Part shown: piece by piece, positions 22,518 to 30,776 of the stretch | Numbering within the stretch: position 1 is the stretch's first letter | How the letters are laid out: the number at the start of each line of letters is the position of its first letter | Assembly: GCF_006440735.1 (NCBI RefSeq) | Contig: NZ_VFUA01000076.1 | Location: 1-32,091, forward strand | Reading direction: 5' to 3' | DNA length: 32,091 nt | Origin: Mesorhizobium sp. B2-7-1 | GTDB lineage: Bacteria > Pseudomonadota > Alphaproteobacteria > Rhizobiales > Rhizobiaceae | Notes under the pieces: model-generated | Database searches by the model: none | Told to the model about the DNA's origin: nothing | What the model saw: only the letters and a program-made list of their open reading frames with translations | Position numbers and translations under genes: made by a program

Positions 22518-23686
22518 TTTGCTCTCTCCAGTTCGGCAAGGATTTCGTCCGTGTGCTCGCCAAGGCGTGGCGACGGGCGCTCATAGACCAGCGGCGTGCC
22601 CGACATAACCATCGGCGCGCGCACGGAAGGCAGGTGGTTGCCATGGCCGTCGTCGAGGTCGAGCCGCATGCCGCGCGCGATGGTCTGCGGATCGGCGAAC
22701 ATCTGGCCTATCGTGTTGATCGGGCTTGCCGGAACACCCGCGGCCTCCAGCTTCGCCAGCAACGGATCGCGATCGAGTGCCGCCAGCGTCGCGACGATCG
22801 TCTCGCGCAGCCTCACGCGGTTGGCGACGCGCGCCGGGTTGGTGGCGAAATCCGGGTTTGCCGGCAGATCGGTGAGGCCGACGGCGGCGCAGAACTTGCC
22901 GAATTGGCCGTCATTGCCGACCGCGAGGATGATGTGGCCGTCCCTCACCGGCAGAACCTCGTAAGGGGCGATGTTCATATGCGCATTGCCCATCTGCACC
23001 GGGGACTTGCCGGAGACCAGATAGTTGAGGTTCTGGTTGCCGAGGGCGGCGATCTGGCTGTCGAACAGCGCCATGTCGATATGCTGGCCCTCGCCGGTCA
23101 TTTCGACATGGCGAAGCGCTGCCTGGATGGCGACGACCGAGTAGAGGCCGGTGAAGAGATCCGAGATGGCGACGCCGGCCTTCTGCGGCTCACGGCCGGG
23201 CTCGCCGGTGATCGACATCATGCCGGCCATGGCCTGGATGATGAAATCGTAGCCCGCGCGCGGCGCATAGGGACCGTCCTGGCCAAAGCCGGTGATGGAG
23301 CAATAGACCAGGCGCGGGTTGATCGCCTTCAAGCTTTCGTAGTCGAGGCCGTATTTCTTCAGGCCGCCGAGCTTGAAGTTCTCGATCAGCACGTCGGCGG
23401 TGGCGACCAGCTTGCGCAGCGTCTCGGCACCCTCGGGCTTGGAGAAATCGACGGCGATGGAACGCTTGCCGCGATTGCAGGAATGGTAGTAGGCCGCCGA
23501 AAGGTTCTCGCCGTCATGGCTCATGACGAAAGGAGGGCCCCATTTGCGGGTGTCGTCGCCGCCATCCGGGCTCTCGACCTTGACGACATCGGCGCCGAGA
23601 TCGGCCAGCAACTGCCCGGCCCAGGGTCCCGCGAGGATGCGGGCGAGCTCGATAACGCGGATGCCTTTCAGCGGGGGTTCTGCCAT
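22514..23686 (-). CDS. CaiB/BaiF family (class III) CoA-transferase
   Basis: A 390-residue class III CoA-transferase, which moves CoA between carboxylic acids through an aspartyl-CoA anhydride. It opens with LKGIRVIELARILAGPWAGQLLADLGADVVKVE, and the catalytic Asp176 is in GVAISDLFTG. The closing APMVMSGTP...SPRLGEHTDEIL stretch is typical. It is the first gene of a two-gene operon with the TPP enzyme (ATGA overlap). Formyl-CoA:oxalate transferase is the best-known relative paired with a TPP decarboxylase, but the usual oxalate specificity cannot be claimed here. The ribosome-binding site is weak (GGTGATCC). Confidence 0.92.
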   Translation of the reverse strand: MAEPPLKGIRVIELARILAGPWAGQLLADLGADVVKVESPDGGDDTRKWGPPFVMSHDGENLSAAYYHSCNRGKRSIAVDFSKPEGAETLRKLVATADVLIENFKLGGLKKYGLDYESLKAINPRLVYCSITGFGQDGPYAPRAGYDFIIQAMAGMMSITGEPGREPQKAGVAISDLFTGLYSVVAIQAALRHVEMTGEGQHIDMALFDSQIAALGNQNLNYLVSGKSPVQMGNAHMNIAPYEVLPVRDGHIILAVGNDGQFGKFCAAVGLTDLPANPDFATNPARVANRVRLRETIVATLAALDRDPLLAKLEAAGVPASPINTIGQMFADPQTIARGMRLDLDDGHGNHLPSVRAPMVMSGTPLVYERPSPRLGEHTDEILAELERAK

Positions 23687-23765
23687 GGATCACCGTGTTC
23701 TAACGAAACGCAGCCTCTAGCAACCCGTGCCGGCCGTGTCACGAGCCATGCGATAGGCCACCGCG

Positions 23766-24698
23766 TCAGGATTTCAGCACGCCGTCCGCCCAGACGGCGA
23801 AATCGTTCATGACGGCGTCGCGGTTGATCTCGTTCAGGCTTTCATGGCGGGTTTCCGGATAAACCTTTGAAACCAGATTCGAAAAGCCCATCGCCCGCAT
23901 GCGCTTTGCCAGGTGATCGACGGCCTTGCCGTAGTCCGACGCGGGATCCTTCTCGCCGCCGACAAGGTTGACGAAGAGATCGCGTCGGACGCCGGCAAAG
24001 CTCTGGTCCTTGCCGCCGTGAAGCGCCATGTCGATCACGTCGCGCCACATCGAGACCGAAGCATCCCAGCCGCAGAGCGGGTCGGCGACATATTTGTCGA
24101 CCTCGACCGGGTCGCGCGACAGCCAGTCGAACAAGGTCCGGTGATTGGGCACAGCCTTGCCCCAGGCCTGGAAGGTAAGCTTGGGTAGGAGGCGAGACGG
24201 CACGTCGGAACCCAGCCGCATCCGCTCCCAGCCGAGGATGCCCAACGCCAACTGACCGAGCAGACCTTGCGAGAAATTACCGTTCCAGATCGCAGCGGCA
24301 TGGACGCGTTCGGAATGGCGCAGGACAAAGTTCAGCGCGACCGAGGCGCCGAGCGAATGTCCAAAAACAATGACCGGCAGTCCTGGATGCTCCGTCGCGA
24401 TCAGGTCGTGAACGGCGTCGACATCGGCGATCACCTTGGCGATGCCATCGACAGCCGCAAACTTGCCGAGCGGCGCGTCGGCCGCCTTCGTCGCGCCGTG
24501 ACCGCGATGGTCGTGGGCATAGACGTGGAAACCGCGCCCGCTCAGGAAATCGGCAAAGCGGGCATAGCGCGCCGCGTGCTCGGCCAGGCCGTGGTTGATC
24601 TGGACCACGGCGCGCGGATTACCGGCGGCTTCTTTCACATAGAGGTTGAGCTCGGCCCCGGTCGGTGAGGCCAGGCTGGTCTTTCTGTCGAATGGCAT
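23766..24698 (-). CDS. Alpha/beta hydrolase, monoacylglycerol lipase-like
   Basis: A 310-residue serine hydrolase of the Hydrolase_4 (lysophospholipase/monoacylglycerol lipase) group. Nucleophile Ser115 lies in VFGHSLGAS, the oxyanion stretch in INHGLAEHAARY, and the charge-relay His in PETRHESLNE near the C-terminus. DHRGHGAT is typical of the family. No signal peptide is seen, so it is cytoplasmic. The ATG at 24698 is chosen because codons further upstream come from the palindromic repeat; the ribosome-binding site is weak (GAGCGAG). It is transcribed in the same direction as the CoA-transferase operon but 79 nt of gap separate them. The substrate is unknown. Confidence 0.87.
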   Translation of the reverse strand: MPFDRKTSLASPTGAELNLYVKEAAGNPRAVVQINHGLAEHAARYARFADFLSGRGFHVYAHDHRGHGATKAADAPLGKFAAVDGIAKVIADVDAVHDLIATEHPGLPVIVFGHSLGASVALNFVLRHSERVHAAAIWNGNFSQGLLGQLALGILGWERMRLGSDVPSRLLPKLTFQAWGKAVPNHRTLFDWLSRDPVEVDKYVADPLCGWDASVSMWRDVIDMALHGGKDQSFAGVRRDLFVNLVGGEKDPASDYGKAVDHLAKRMRAMGFSNLVSKVYPETRHESLNEINRDAVMNDFAVWADGVLKS

Positions 24699-24721
24699 GT
24701 CTCGCTCTAAACCCAAGAGAT

Positions 24722-24772
24722 AGAGCATGATGGCGTCCGAAAACCGCTTCACACTTTTCGGCATCATGCTCT
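24722..24772. repeat. Dispersed palindromic repeat, family A, short copy
   Basis: AGAGCATGATG (24722-24732) and CATCATGCTCT (24762-24772) are perfect reverse complements, with an inner CCGAAAA/TTTTCGG pair. The core AAAACCGCnTCACACTTTTC is identical to that of the copy at 13754-13857. It represents one hairpin unit and lies just upstream of the hydrolase gene. The rest of the 307-bp gap to 25005 shows no gene, and I find no convincing promoter in it. Confidence 0.78.
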
Positions 24773-25005
24773 GGTCGACTGTTGGGCGAGGGCTTTGCCG
24801 GCGTCAAGTGGACGAGCGCGCTTGCCGATATGCAACGCCGGCAATCCGCCGTCTCGCGGAGGTGCGCAGCCACTTGCGAACGCGCCGACGGAAGCGCTGA
24901 GCTGGGGATTGTTTTTTCGCGTGGTGAAAAAGATCGCAATTCTGACACGCCGGCTGTTCTAGTGTGACGAATCCAATACGGTTCAATGATCGCCGGGAGA
25001 GCGGG

Positions 25006-26013
25006 ATGCGGGTTTGGGCATTGTGGGGTTCGATGGTGCTGGCCGTGGCCGGTGCCGGCGCGGCGCATGCCGATGTGAAGATGAGCGGCACTTTCGTTGC
25101 CGACAGCGCCTGTCCCGCGACGCAGGCCATCAAGAGCGGCAAGAACCCCGGCAACATCTCGACCGAAGCCGGAAAGAGCTACGACCTTCTTGCCGCCAAC
25201 AAGGACGAGCCGACCCACTACCTTATCCAGGTGCCGGGCGCCGATCCCGAGCGGCGCTGGGTGAAGATCGGCTGCGGCCATGTCAGCGGCGGCAGCGCGG
25301 CTACCGCCCCAGCGCCTTCCGGTCAGGCCAAGCCGTCGTCTGCCTCCGGAAAACCCGAATATGTCTTTGCGCTGAGCTGGCAGCCGGCATTCTGCGAGAC
25401 CAAGGCGAGCAAGCCCGAATGCAAGGCGCAAAGCCCAAGCGAGTTCGATGCCTCGCATTTTACACTGCATGGGCTATGGCCGCAGCCGAACGGCAATTTC
25501 TATTGCCAGGTATCGGCGAGCGACAAGGCCAATGACAATCCGACGCATTGGGGAGACCTGCCGCCGGTCGATCTCGACGCCAACACGCGCGCCGAGCTCG
25601 ACCAGGTGATGCCGGGCACGGCTTCCAAGCTTGAGCGCCACGAATGGATCAAGCACGGCACCTGCTACGGCAAGAGCCAGCAGGAGTATTTCTCCGACGC
25701 GCTCAACCTGATGCGGGCGGTGAACGCGTCCGCGGTGCGCGATCTCTTCAACAAGAACATCGGCAAGCAATTGACCTCGGACCAGATCCGAGGCGCCTTC
25801 AACGAAGCTTTCGGCGCCGGCGCGGGCGACCGCGTGCGCGTGTCCTGCCTGGTCGACCCGTCGAGCGGCCGGCGCCTGATCGGCGAATTGACGCTCGGCC
25901 TGTCCGGCCCAATCGGACCGCACAGCAAGCTTGCCGATCTCATGATGGCATCGGCGTCGACAGGCAAGGCCGGTTGCCCGAAGGGCACGGTCGACGCGAT
26001 CGGCTTCCAGTAG
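25006..26013 (+). CDS. Ribonuclease T2 family protein, secreted
   Basis: A 335-residue RNase with a signal peptide (about 1-22, AAHA before the cut). An N-terminal region of about 70 residues with C36 and C90 comes next, then a low-complexity Ala/Pro/Ser linker (98-116) and the RNase T2 domain. Both active-site motifs are intact: CAS1 FTLHGLWPQ with H155, and CAS2 HEWIKHGTC with E213, K216 and H217. T2 enzymes cut single-stranded RNA through 2',3'-cyclic phosphates, here probably in the periplasm. GGGAGAGCGGG precedes the ATG at 25006. It converges on the diguanylate cyclase gene. A nutrient-scavenging role would fit the pyrimidine genes to the left, but the distance (5 kb) is large. Confidence 0.93.
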   Translation: MRVWALWGSMVLAVAGAGAAHADVKMSGTFVADSACPATQAIKSGKNPGNISTEAGKSYDLLAANKDEPTHYLIQVPGADPERRWVKIGCGHVSGGSAATAPAPSGQAKPSSASGKPEYVFALSWQPAFCETKASKPECKAQSPSEFDASHFTLHGLWPQPNGNFYCQVSASDKANDNPTHWGDLPPVDLDANTRAELDQVMPGTASKLERHEWIKHGTCYGKSQQEYFSDALNLMRAVNASAVRDLFNKNIGKQLTSDQIRGAFNEAFGAGAGDRVRVSCLVDPSSGRRLIGELTLGLSGPIGPHSKLADLMMASASTGKAGCPKGTVDAIGFQ

Positions 26014-26060
26014 GCGGGAGTTCCCTGGCCGGGCGGATATTGGTCAGGCTGGTTCTTTTG

Positions 26061-27389
26061 TCAGGCTGATCTGGGGGCGGCCTGCAGGATGATCGCCTCG
26101 CTGCCGGGTTCGCCGACCACGCGGTCGCGACCGCTCAGCTTGGCCTTGTAGAGGCGCTGGTCGGCCAGCGCGAAAATGTCGGCGAGGCAGCGCGTCGTCT
26201 CGCTGACGGTGGAGACGCCGGCGCTCACGGTGATGTTGAAGCGGTTGGTATGCGCCGATGTCTTGGCGGCGTTCCGGATGGTCTCGCCGAGCAGCCTGGC
26301 CGGCGCGTGCAACTGCTGTGTCAGCACGGCGAATTCCTCGCCGCCGATGCGGAACACCTGATCGTTGCCGCCGACCGTCTCGGCCAGCAAAGCCGCCATC
26401 GATTTCAGCACCTTGTCGCCCTCGGCATGACCGAAGCGGTCGTTGATGGACTTGAAATGGTCGACGTCGACGATGAGCAGGCTGAGCGGCTTGCCGATCC
26501 TGATGGCGGCCGAAACAGCGGATTCGCCGTCGGCATCGAAACTGCCGCGATGTAAGAGGCCGGTGAGGCCGTCGCGGCCGACATATTTGATCAGCGCTTC
26601 ATAGCGCTCGCGATAGGTGAGGGTGTCGAAAATGTCGGAGAGGCCGCGCGGGACGGCGACATCGTTGTCCTCGACCCATTTGAGATAGGCGACGAGCATG
26701 CCGCTATAGGCGAGTGCTGCGCCCATCTTGGCGAACCAGCCGCCGAAGAAGACCTCGATCGGCGCGCCGGCGACGAAATGCAGCGCGGTGAAGAAGCCGG
26801 CCTGATCGAAGGTGAGCACGCAGGCGACCGATGCGAGGATGCGCATGAACGGCCTGGCGCGCAGATAGGCGCCGAGCTTCTCGTAGAGCAGGATGATCAG
26901 GATGGCGTCGACGAAGAGCAGCGAGGTGCCCCAGACCATCAGCCAGCCCATCTCGTCGATGAAGGCAATGTCGGGAATCCTGCCGCTCGAAAGCGGGGCG
27001 ATCGCGTGCAGGCGCAGGACCAGCACCAGGCCGATCATCAGGGCGTTGCCGAGCAGCAGGCCGTAGATCGGCTGGCGGACGGTCGCCGCGTCCTCCTTCA
27101 TGTAGAGCAGAAGCAGCATGACCAGCTTGCCGGAGAACAGCACGGCGGAACCCGGCGACACCAGCCCGAATGGCAGCGCGACATAGAAGACGCTGGCAAG
27201 GTAGGTTTCGAGGAAGTGCATGACGCCGAGCGCGCAGACGAACACGCCAAGCCCGATGCGGCGGCGGAAGCGGAAAAGCGTGACCATGGCGCCGAAATAC
27301 AGAACCGCTTCGGCAAGGAGCAGGACACCGTTCAGCACGTCGTCGATCCGATCTTTCCCCGAAACCACGGCATGGCCGCGATTTCCCAA
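26061..27389 (-). CDS. Membrane-bound diguanylate cyclase (GGDEF)
   Basis: A protein of up to 442 residues. The N-terminal half (about 18-235) carries seven or eight hydrophobic helices without a periplasmic sensor domain I recognise. The C-terminal GGDEF domain begins near DGLTGLLHR (275) and has VDVDHFKSIND and the signature GGEEF at 349-353, so it should make cyclic di-GMP from GTP. The inhibitory I-site (RxxD before GGEEF) has Gly340 in place of Arg, so product inhibition is probably lost. The start is uncertain: TTG at 27389, or GTG at 27368 or 27338. It converges on the RNase T2 gene and is divergent from ettA. Confidence 0.9.
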   Translation of the reverse strand: MGNRGHAVVSGKDRIDDVLNGVLLLAEAVLYFGAMVTLFRFRRRIGLGVFVCALGVMHFLETYLASVFYVALPFGLVSPGSAVLFSGKLVMLLLLYMKEDAATVRQPIYGLLLGNALMIGLVLVLRLHAIAPLSSGRIPDIAFIDEMGWLMVWGTSLLFVDAILIILLYEKLGAYLRARPFMRILASVACVLTFDQAGFFTALHFVAGAPIEVFFGGWFAKMGAALAYSGMLVAYLKWVEDNDVAVPRGLSDIFDTLTYRERYEALIKYVGRDGLTGLLHRGSFDADGESAVSAAIRIGKPLSLLIVDVDHFKSINDRFGHAEGDKVLKSMAALLAETVGGNDQVFRIGGEEFAVLTQQLHAPARLLGETIRNAAKTSAHTNRFNITVSAGVSTVSETTRCLADIFALADQRLYKAKLSGRDRVVGEPGSEAIILQAAPRSA

Positions 27390-27525
27390 TCTATTAGCGT
27401 TTTGCAGGCGAATGGTTAACCACTGATTTCAGGCTGCCGCCGGCGGCGGCGAAAAGCTGTGGACCTACTTTAGGGGTGCAAACCGGGCGAATGCGCACCG
27501 TTTGGCCGTCTCTCGCCGAAAGCGA

Positions 27526-27554
27526 TTGCCGTTCGGCCCTTCATCGCCTACATA
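27526..27554 (+). promoter_or_regulatory. Possible promoter of ettA
   Basis: TTGCCG (27526-27531) and TACATA (27549-27554) have 17-nt spacing, about 50 nt before the ettA GTG. Both boxes match the consensus only partly, so this is a weak call. A separate TTGACA at 27575 lacks a usable -10 box. I see no other feature in the 215 bp between the cyclase and ettA. Confidence 0.25.
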
Positions 27555-27604
27555 GCGCGCAACCCCCATCCACCTTGACACTTCAGTTTCCAGGGAAAGC
27601 GCGC

Positions 27605-29254
27605 GTGGCTCGCCAGTTCATCTATCACATGTCCGGCCTGTCGAAGGCCTACGGCACCAAGAAGGTGCTCGATAACGTTCACCTGTCCTTCTATCCGGAC
27701 GCCAAGATCGGCATTCTGGGCCCCAACGGCTCGGGCAAGTCGACGATCCTGCGCATCATGGCCGGGCTCGACAAGGAGTTCCAGGGCGAGGCGTGGCTGG
27801 CCGAGGGTGCCACCGTCGGCTACCTGGCGCAGGAGCCGCAGCTCGACCCCAACAAGACCGTGATGGAAAACGTCATGGAAGGCGTCGCCCGGAAGACCGC
27901 CATCATCGAGCGCTACAACGAATTGATGATGAACTATTCCGACGAGACGGCGGACGAGTCCGGCAAGCTCCAGGACGAGATGGACCGGCTCAACCTTTGG
28001 GATCTCGAGCAGCAGGTCGAGATGGCGATGGATGCGCTGCAGTGCCCGCCAGGCGATTCCCAAGTGACCAATCTCTCGGGCGGCGAGCGCCGCCGCGTCG
28101 CGCTTTGCCAGCTTCTGCTGCGCCAGCCCGACCTGTTGCTGCTCGACGAACCGACCAACCATCTCGATGCCGAGACCACGGCGTGGCTGGAAAAGCACCT
28201 GCGCGACTATCCGGGCTCGGTGCTGATCATCACCCACGACCGCTACTTCCTCGACAACGTCACCGGCTGGATCCTGGAGCTCGATCGCGGCCGCGGCATT
28301 CCCTATGAGGGCAACTACACCAAATATCTCGACGCCAAGGCCAAGCGCCTGATCCAGGAAGGCCGCGAGGACGACGCCCGCCAGAAGTCGATCTGGCGCG
28401 AGCGCGAGTGGATCCAGTCCTCGCCGAAGGCGCGCCAGACCAAGTCGAAGGCGCGTATCAAGGCCTATGAGGAACTGGTCGAGCAGTCGCAAAACCGCAA
28501 GCCGACCGACACGCAGATCGTCATCCCGGCGAGCGAGCGCCTTGGCAATGTCGTCATCGAGGTCGAAGGCCTCAACAAGGGCTTTGGCGACGAGCTTTTG
28601 ATCGAGAACCTGTCGTTCCGTCTGCCGCCGGGCGGCATCGTCGGCGTCATCGGCCCGAACGGCGCCGGCAAGACGACGCTGTTCAAGACCTTCACCGGCC
28701 AGGAAAAGCCGGATGCGGGCACGATCCGCATCGGCGAGACGGTCAAGCTCGGCTATGTCGACCAGAGCCGCGATGCGCTCGATGCGAACAAGACGGTGTG
28801 GGAAGAGATTTCCGGCGGCGCCGAGGTCATCAAGCTCGGCAAGCACGAGGTCAACAGCCGCGCCTACTGCTCGTCCTTCAACTTCCGCGGCGGCGACCAG
28901 CAGCAGAAGGTCGGCAATCTTTCGGGCGGCCAGCGCAACCGCGTGCACCTGGCCAAGATGCTGAAGGGCGGCGGCAATGTGCTGCTGCTCGACGAACCGA
29001 CCAACGACCTCGACACCGAAACGCTGGCCGCGCTGGAAGATGCGCTCGAAGCCTATGCCGGCTGCGCCGTCATCATCAGCCACGACCGCATGTTCCTCGA
29101 CCGCATGGCCACCCACATGCTCGCCTTCGAGGGCGACGCGCATGTCGAATGGTTCGAAGGCAATTTCGAGGAATACGAAAAGGACAAGCTGCGCCGCCTC
29201 GGCGCCGAAGCGGCAGCCCCGCACCGCATGACGCACAAGCGGCTGACGCGGTAG
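27605..29254 (+). CDS. ettA: Energy-dependent translational throttle protein EttA (ABC-F)
   Basis: A 549-residue ABC-F ATPase, close to E. coli EttA (555). It binds the ribosomal E site and gates translation according to ATP/ADP. Two nucleotide-binding domains are complete: Walker A GPNGSGKST (from residue 39) and GPNGAGKTT (from 350), signatures LSGGERRR and LSGGQRNR, and Walker B LLLLDEPTNHLD and LLLDEPTNDLD. The EttA-type arm insertion (about 95-130) and the interdomain linker with KARQTKSKARIKAYEEL are present. The GTG start at 27605 is chosen because AGGGAAA lies 6 nt upstream and MARQFIYHMSGL is the family start. The frame is open back to 27476 without a signal. The tam gene follows after 39 nt. 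Confidence 0.96.
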   Translation: MARQFIYHMSGLSKAYGTKKVLDNVHLSFYPDAKIGILGPNGSGKSTILRIMAGLDKEFQGEAWLAEGATVGYLAQEPQLDPNKTVMENVMEGVARKTAIIERYNELMMNYSDETADESGKLQDEMDRLNLWDLEQQVEMAMDALQCPPGDSQVTNLSGGERRRVALCQLLLRQPDLLLLDEPTNHLDAETTAWLEKHLRDYPGSVLIITHDRYFLDNVTGWILELDRGRGIPYEGNYTKYLDAKAKRLIQEGREDDARQKSIWREREWIQSSPKARQTKSKARIKAYEELVEQSQNRKPTDTQIVIPASERLGNVVIEVEGLNKGFGDELLIENLSFRLPPGGIVGVIGPNGAGKTTLFKTFTGQEKPDAGTIRIGETVKLGYVDQSRDALDANKTVWEEISGGAEVIKLGKHEVNSRAYCSSFNFRGGDQQQKVGNLSGGQRNRVHLAKMLKGGGNVLLLDEPTNDLDTETLAALEDALEAYAGCAVIISHDRMFLDRMATHMLAFEGDAHVEWFEGNFEEYEKDKLRRLGAEAAAPHRMTHKRLTR

Positions 29255-29293
29255 CATCAGTCCAAAGGGCGGCGAACAGAGCGAGGTTCTGAC

Positions 29294-30061
29294 ATGGCTG
29301 ACTGGTCCGCCGCCCAGTATCTGAAGTTCGAGGATGAGCGCACGCGCCCCGCGCGTGATCTCGTGGCGCAGGTGCCGGTCGATTTCCCACGCCGCGTCGT
29401 CGATATCGGCTGCGGTCCGGGCAACTCGACCGAGCTTCTGGTCGAGCGCTGGCCGGATGCTCTGGTCAGCGGCTTCGACACCTCGCCCGACATGATTGAG
29501 AAGGCGAGGGCGCGGCTGCCGAATGTCAATTTCGAGCTGGCGGATGCCGCCGGATGGCAGCCCGAGCATCCCGTCGACGTCATCTTCGCCAATGCCGTCT
29601 TCCAGTGGCTGCCTGAGCACCCGGCGGTGTTCCAGCGGCTGATGGGGCTTCTGGCGCCGGGCGGCGCGCTGGCCGTGCAGATGCCCGACAATCTCGGCGA
29701 GCCGTCGCATCAGCTGATGCGCGAGACAGCGGCGGAACTGTCGTTTGCGGCCAAGCTCGAGGGTGCGGCGCGCGGGCCGCTGCCGCCGGTGTCCTTCTAC
29801 TATGATCTTCTGTCGCCGCTCGCCGACCGGCTCGATATCTGGCACACGGCCTACAACCATCCGCTTGCCGATGCCGAGGCGATCGTCGAATGGGTCAAGG
29901 CGACCGGGCTGAAGCCGTTCCTCGATCCGCTCGACGCGGATGAGAAGAAGGTGTTTCTCGACAGCTACACCGCCAAGATCGCCAAGGCCTATCCGAGGAC
30001 GGCGAACGGCAAGGTGCTGCTGCGCTTTCCGCGTATCTTCATCGTCGCCAAACGCGCCTAG
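29294..30061 (+). CDS. tam: Trans-aconitate 2-methyltransferase
   Basis: A 255-residue class I SAM-dependent methyltransferase, matching E. coli Tam (252 residues) in length and layout. It opens with WSAAQYLKFEDERTRPARDL. SAM motif I is VVDIGCGPGNSTELL at about 35-49, the acidic end of strand 2 is SGFDTSPDMIEKAR, and NAVFQWLPEH follows. GLKPFLDPLD lies near the C-terminus. Tam methylates trans-aconitate, a spontaneous and inhibitory isomer of the TCA-cycle intermediate. It follows ettA by 39 nt in the same direction, with a modest GAGG ribosome-binding site. Its TAG stop codon overlaps the terminal inverted repeat of the adjoining palindromic element. Confidence 0.94.
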   Translation: MADWSAAQYLKFEDERTRPARDLVAQVPVDFPRRVVDIGCGPGNSTELLVERWPDALVSGFDTSPDMIEKARARLPNVNFELADAAGWQPEHPVDVIFANAVFQWLPEHPAVFQRLMGLLAPGGALAVQMPDNLGEPSHQLMRETAAELSFAAKLEGAARGPLPPVSFYYDLLSPLADRLDIWHTAYNHPLADAEAIVEWVKATGLKPFLDPLDADEKKVFLDSYTAKIAKAYPRTANGKVLLRFPRIFIVAKRA

Positions 30062-30222
30062 GGTGTGTTGATGAGGCCGGCCTGCAAATGGCGGTTTCCT
30101 GCGCTTCCGGTGCTCACGTACTTCAAGTACGCTCTGCTCCGGTTCTCGGAAGCCGCCTTGTTTGGTCGCTTCGCGCCCGTCTTCGACTCCGACTCGGCCT
30201 GACCTGAATCTCAACACACCCT
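30060..30222. mobile_element. MITE-like palindromic element with 12-bp terminal inverted repeats
   Basis: AGGGTGTGTTGA (30060-30071) and TCAACACACCCT (30211-30222) are perfect reverse complements bounding 163 bp. Inside lies a nested palindrome centred on GTACTT-c-AAGTAC, flanked by CCGG and GCTTCCG/CGGAAGC pairs. There is no ORF or transposase, and no obvious target-site duplication. The left end supplies the last two bases of the tam stop codon. I recall very similar elements being frequent in Mesorhizobium genomes, but no search was made. The remaining 105 bp to the next gene hold no clear signal. Confidence 0.75.
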
Positions 30223-30327
30223 CCACTCGCCCCGCTCCTTGACCCCTTTGCGCCGTCATGCGCATTTCATCCATCTGGACCATGGTCGGCTATCCCCTGG
30301 AGGGGGCCGCAGGGCAGGGGGTGGCAA

Positions 30328-30660
30328 ATGACATTGGGCAAGATCGGGCTCGCGGGCTGCTTGTGCATGGCTGCGGTTTCTCTTTCGATGGCAGCCGAGG
30401 CCAAGCCGGCACGCTGCTTCACCACGGATGACGGCTATTATCCGTGCAACTACAAGGCCTTGGACGGCGAGGGAAGCTTCCGCGTCTCGGCGCCCGGCTA
30501 TCCCACCATCACGCTCGAGATCGACCAGCCGGGCTTTGCCTTCGGCTATGCCAAGTTAGGCGGACGCAACCGATCGCTGCCCGGGCAATTCGTGCGCAGC
30601 CGCGACGACGGCGCCTGCTGGAACAATCCGCAGACCAACACAAAGCTGTGTGCCTGGTGA
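30328..30660 (+). CDS. Small secreted protein of unknown function
   Basis: A 110-residue protein with a signal peptide (about 1-25, hydrophobic AGCLCMAAVSLSMAA then AEA). The mature part has C30, C40, C97 and C108 in a pattern suggesting two disulfides, and aromatic or glycine-rich stretches (YYPCNYKA, GFAFGYAKLGG). I do not recognise a domain. AGGGGG lies 7 nt before the ATG. It stands between the palindromic element and the KAS III-like gene, 116 nt from the latter, and is probably expressed alone. Confidence 0.78.
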   Translation: MTLGKIGLAGCLCMAAVSLSMAAEAKPARCFTTDDGYYPCNYKALDGEGSFRVSAPGYPTITLEIDQPGFAFGYAKLGGRNRSLPGQFVRSRDDGACWNNPQTNTKLCAW

Positions 30661-30776
30661 GCCGCCAGGGCGGAGTTTAAGCTGGTATAAACCGGCCAAA
30701 TGCGACAAGGGTTGCGCCGGGCCATTTCCGCGCCCACATCAGAGCCCGTTACGGCCGGGCTCGGTACGGATTGGAC

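Noticed and set aside
21624..22586. Plus-strand frame of 320 codons opposite the TPP enzyme
   Set aside because: It is a complement shadow of a clear TPP-enzyme gene and crosses the ATGA junction with the CoA-transferase.
24964..25005. Upstream extension of the RNase T2 gene to an earlier start
   Set aside because: It would place 14 polar residues ahead of the signal peptide, while the ATG at 25006 has a strong ribosome-binding site.
27575..27580. TTGACA box as the -35 of ettA
   Set aside because: A -10 box at normal spacing would fall at 27598-27603, overlapping the ribosome-binding region, and the sequence there is GC-rich.
27548..30283. A 911-codon open frame on the minus strand opposite ettA and tam
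   Set aside because: It is a high-GC shadow: the plus-strand frames encode complete, recognisable EttA and Tam proteins, while the minus product is Arg/Leu/Asp-rich without any family motif.
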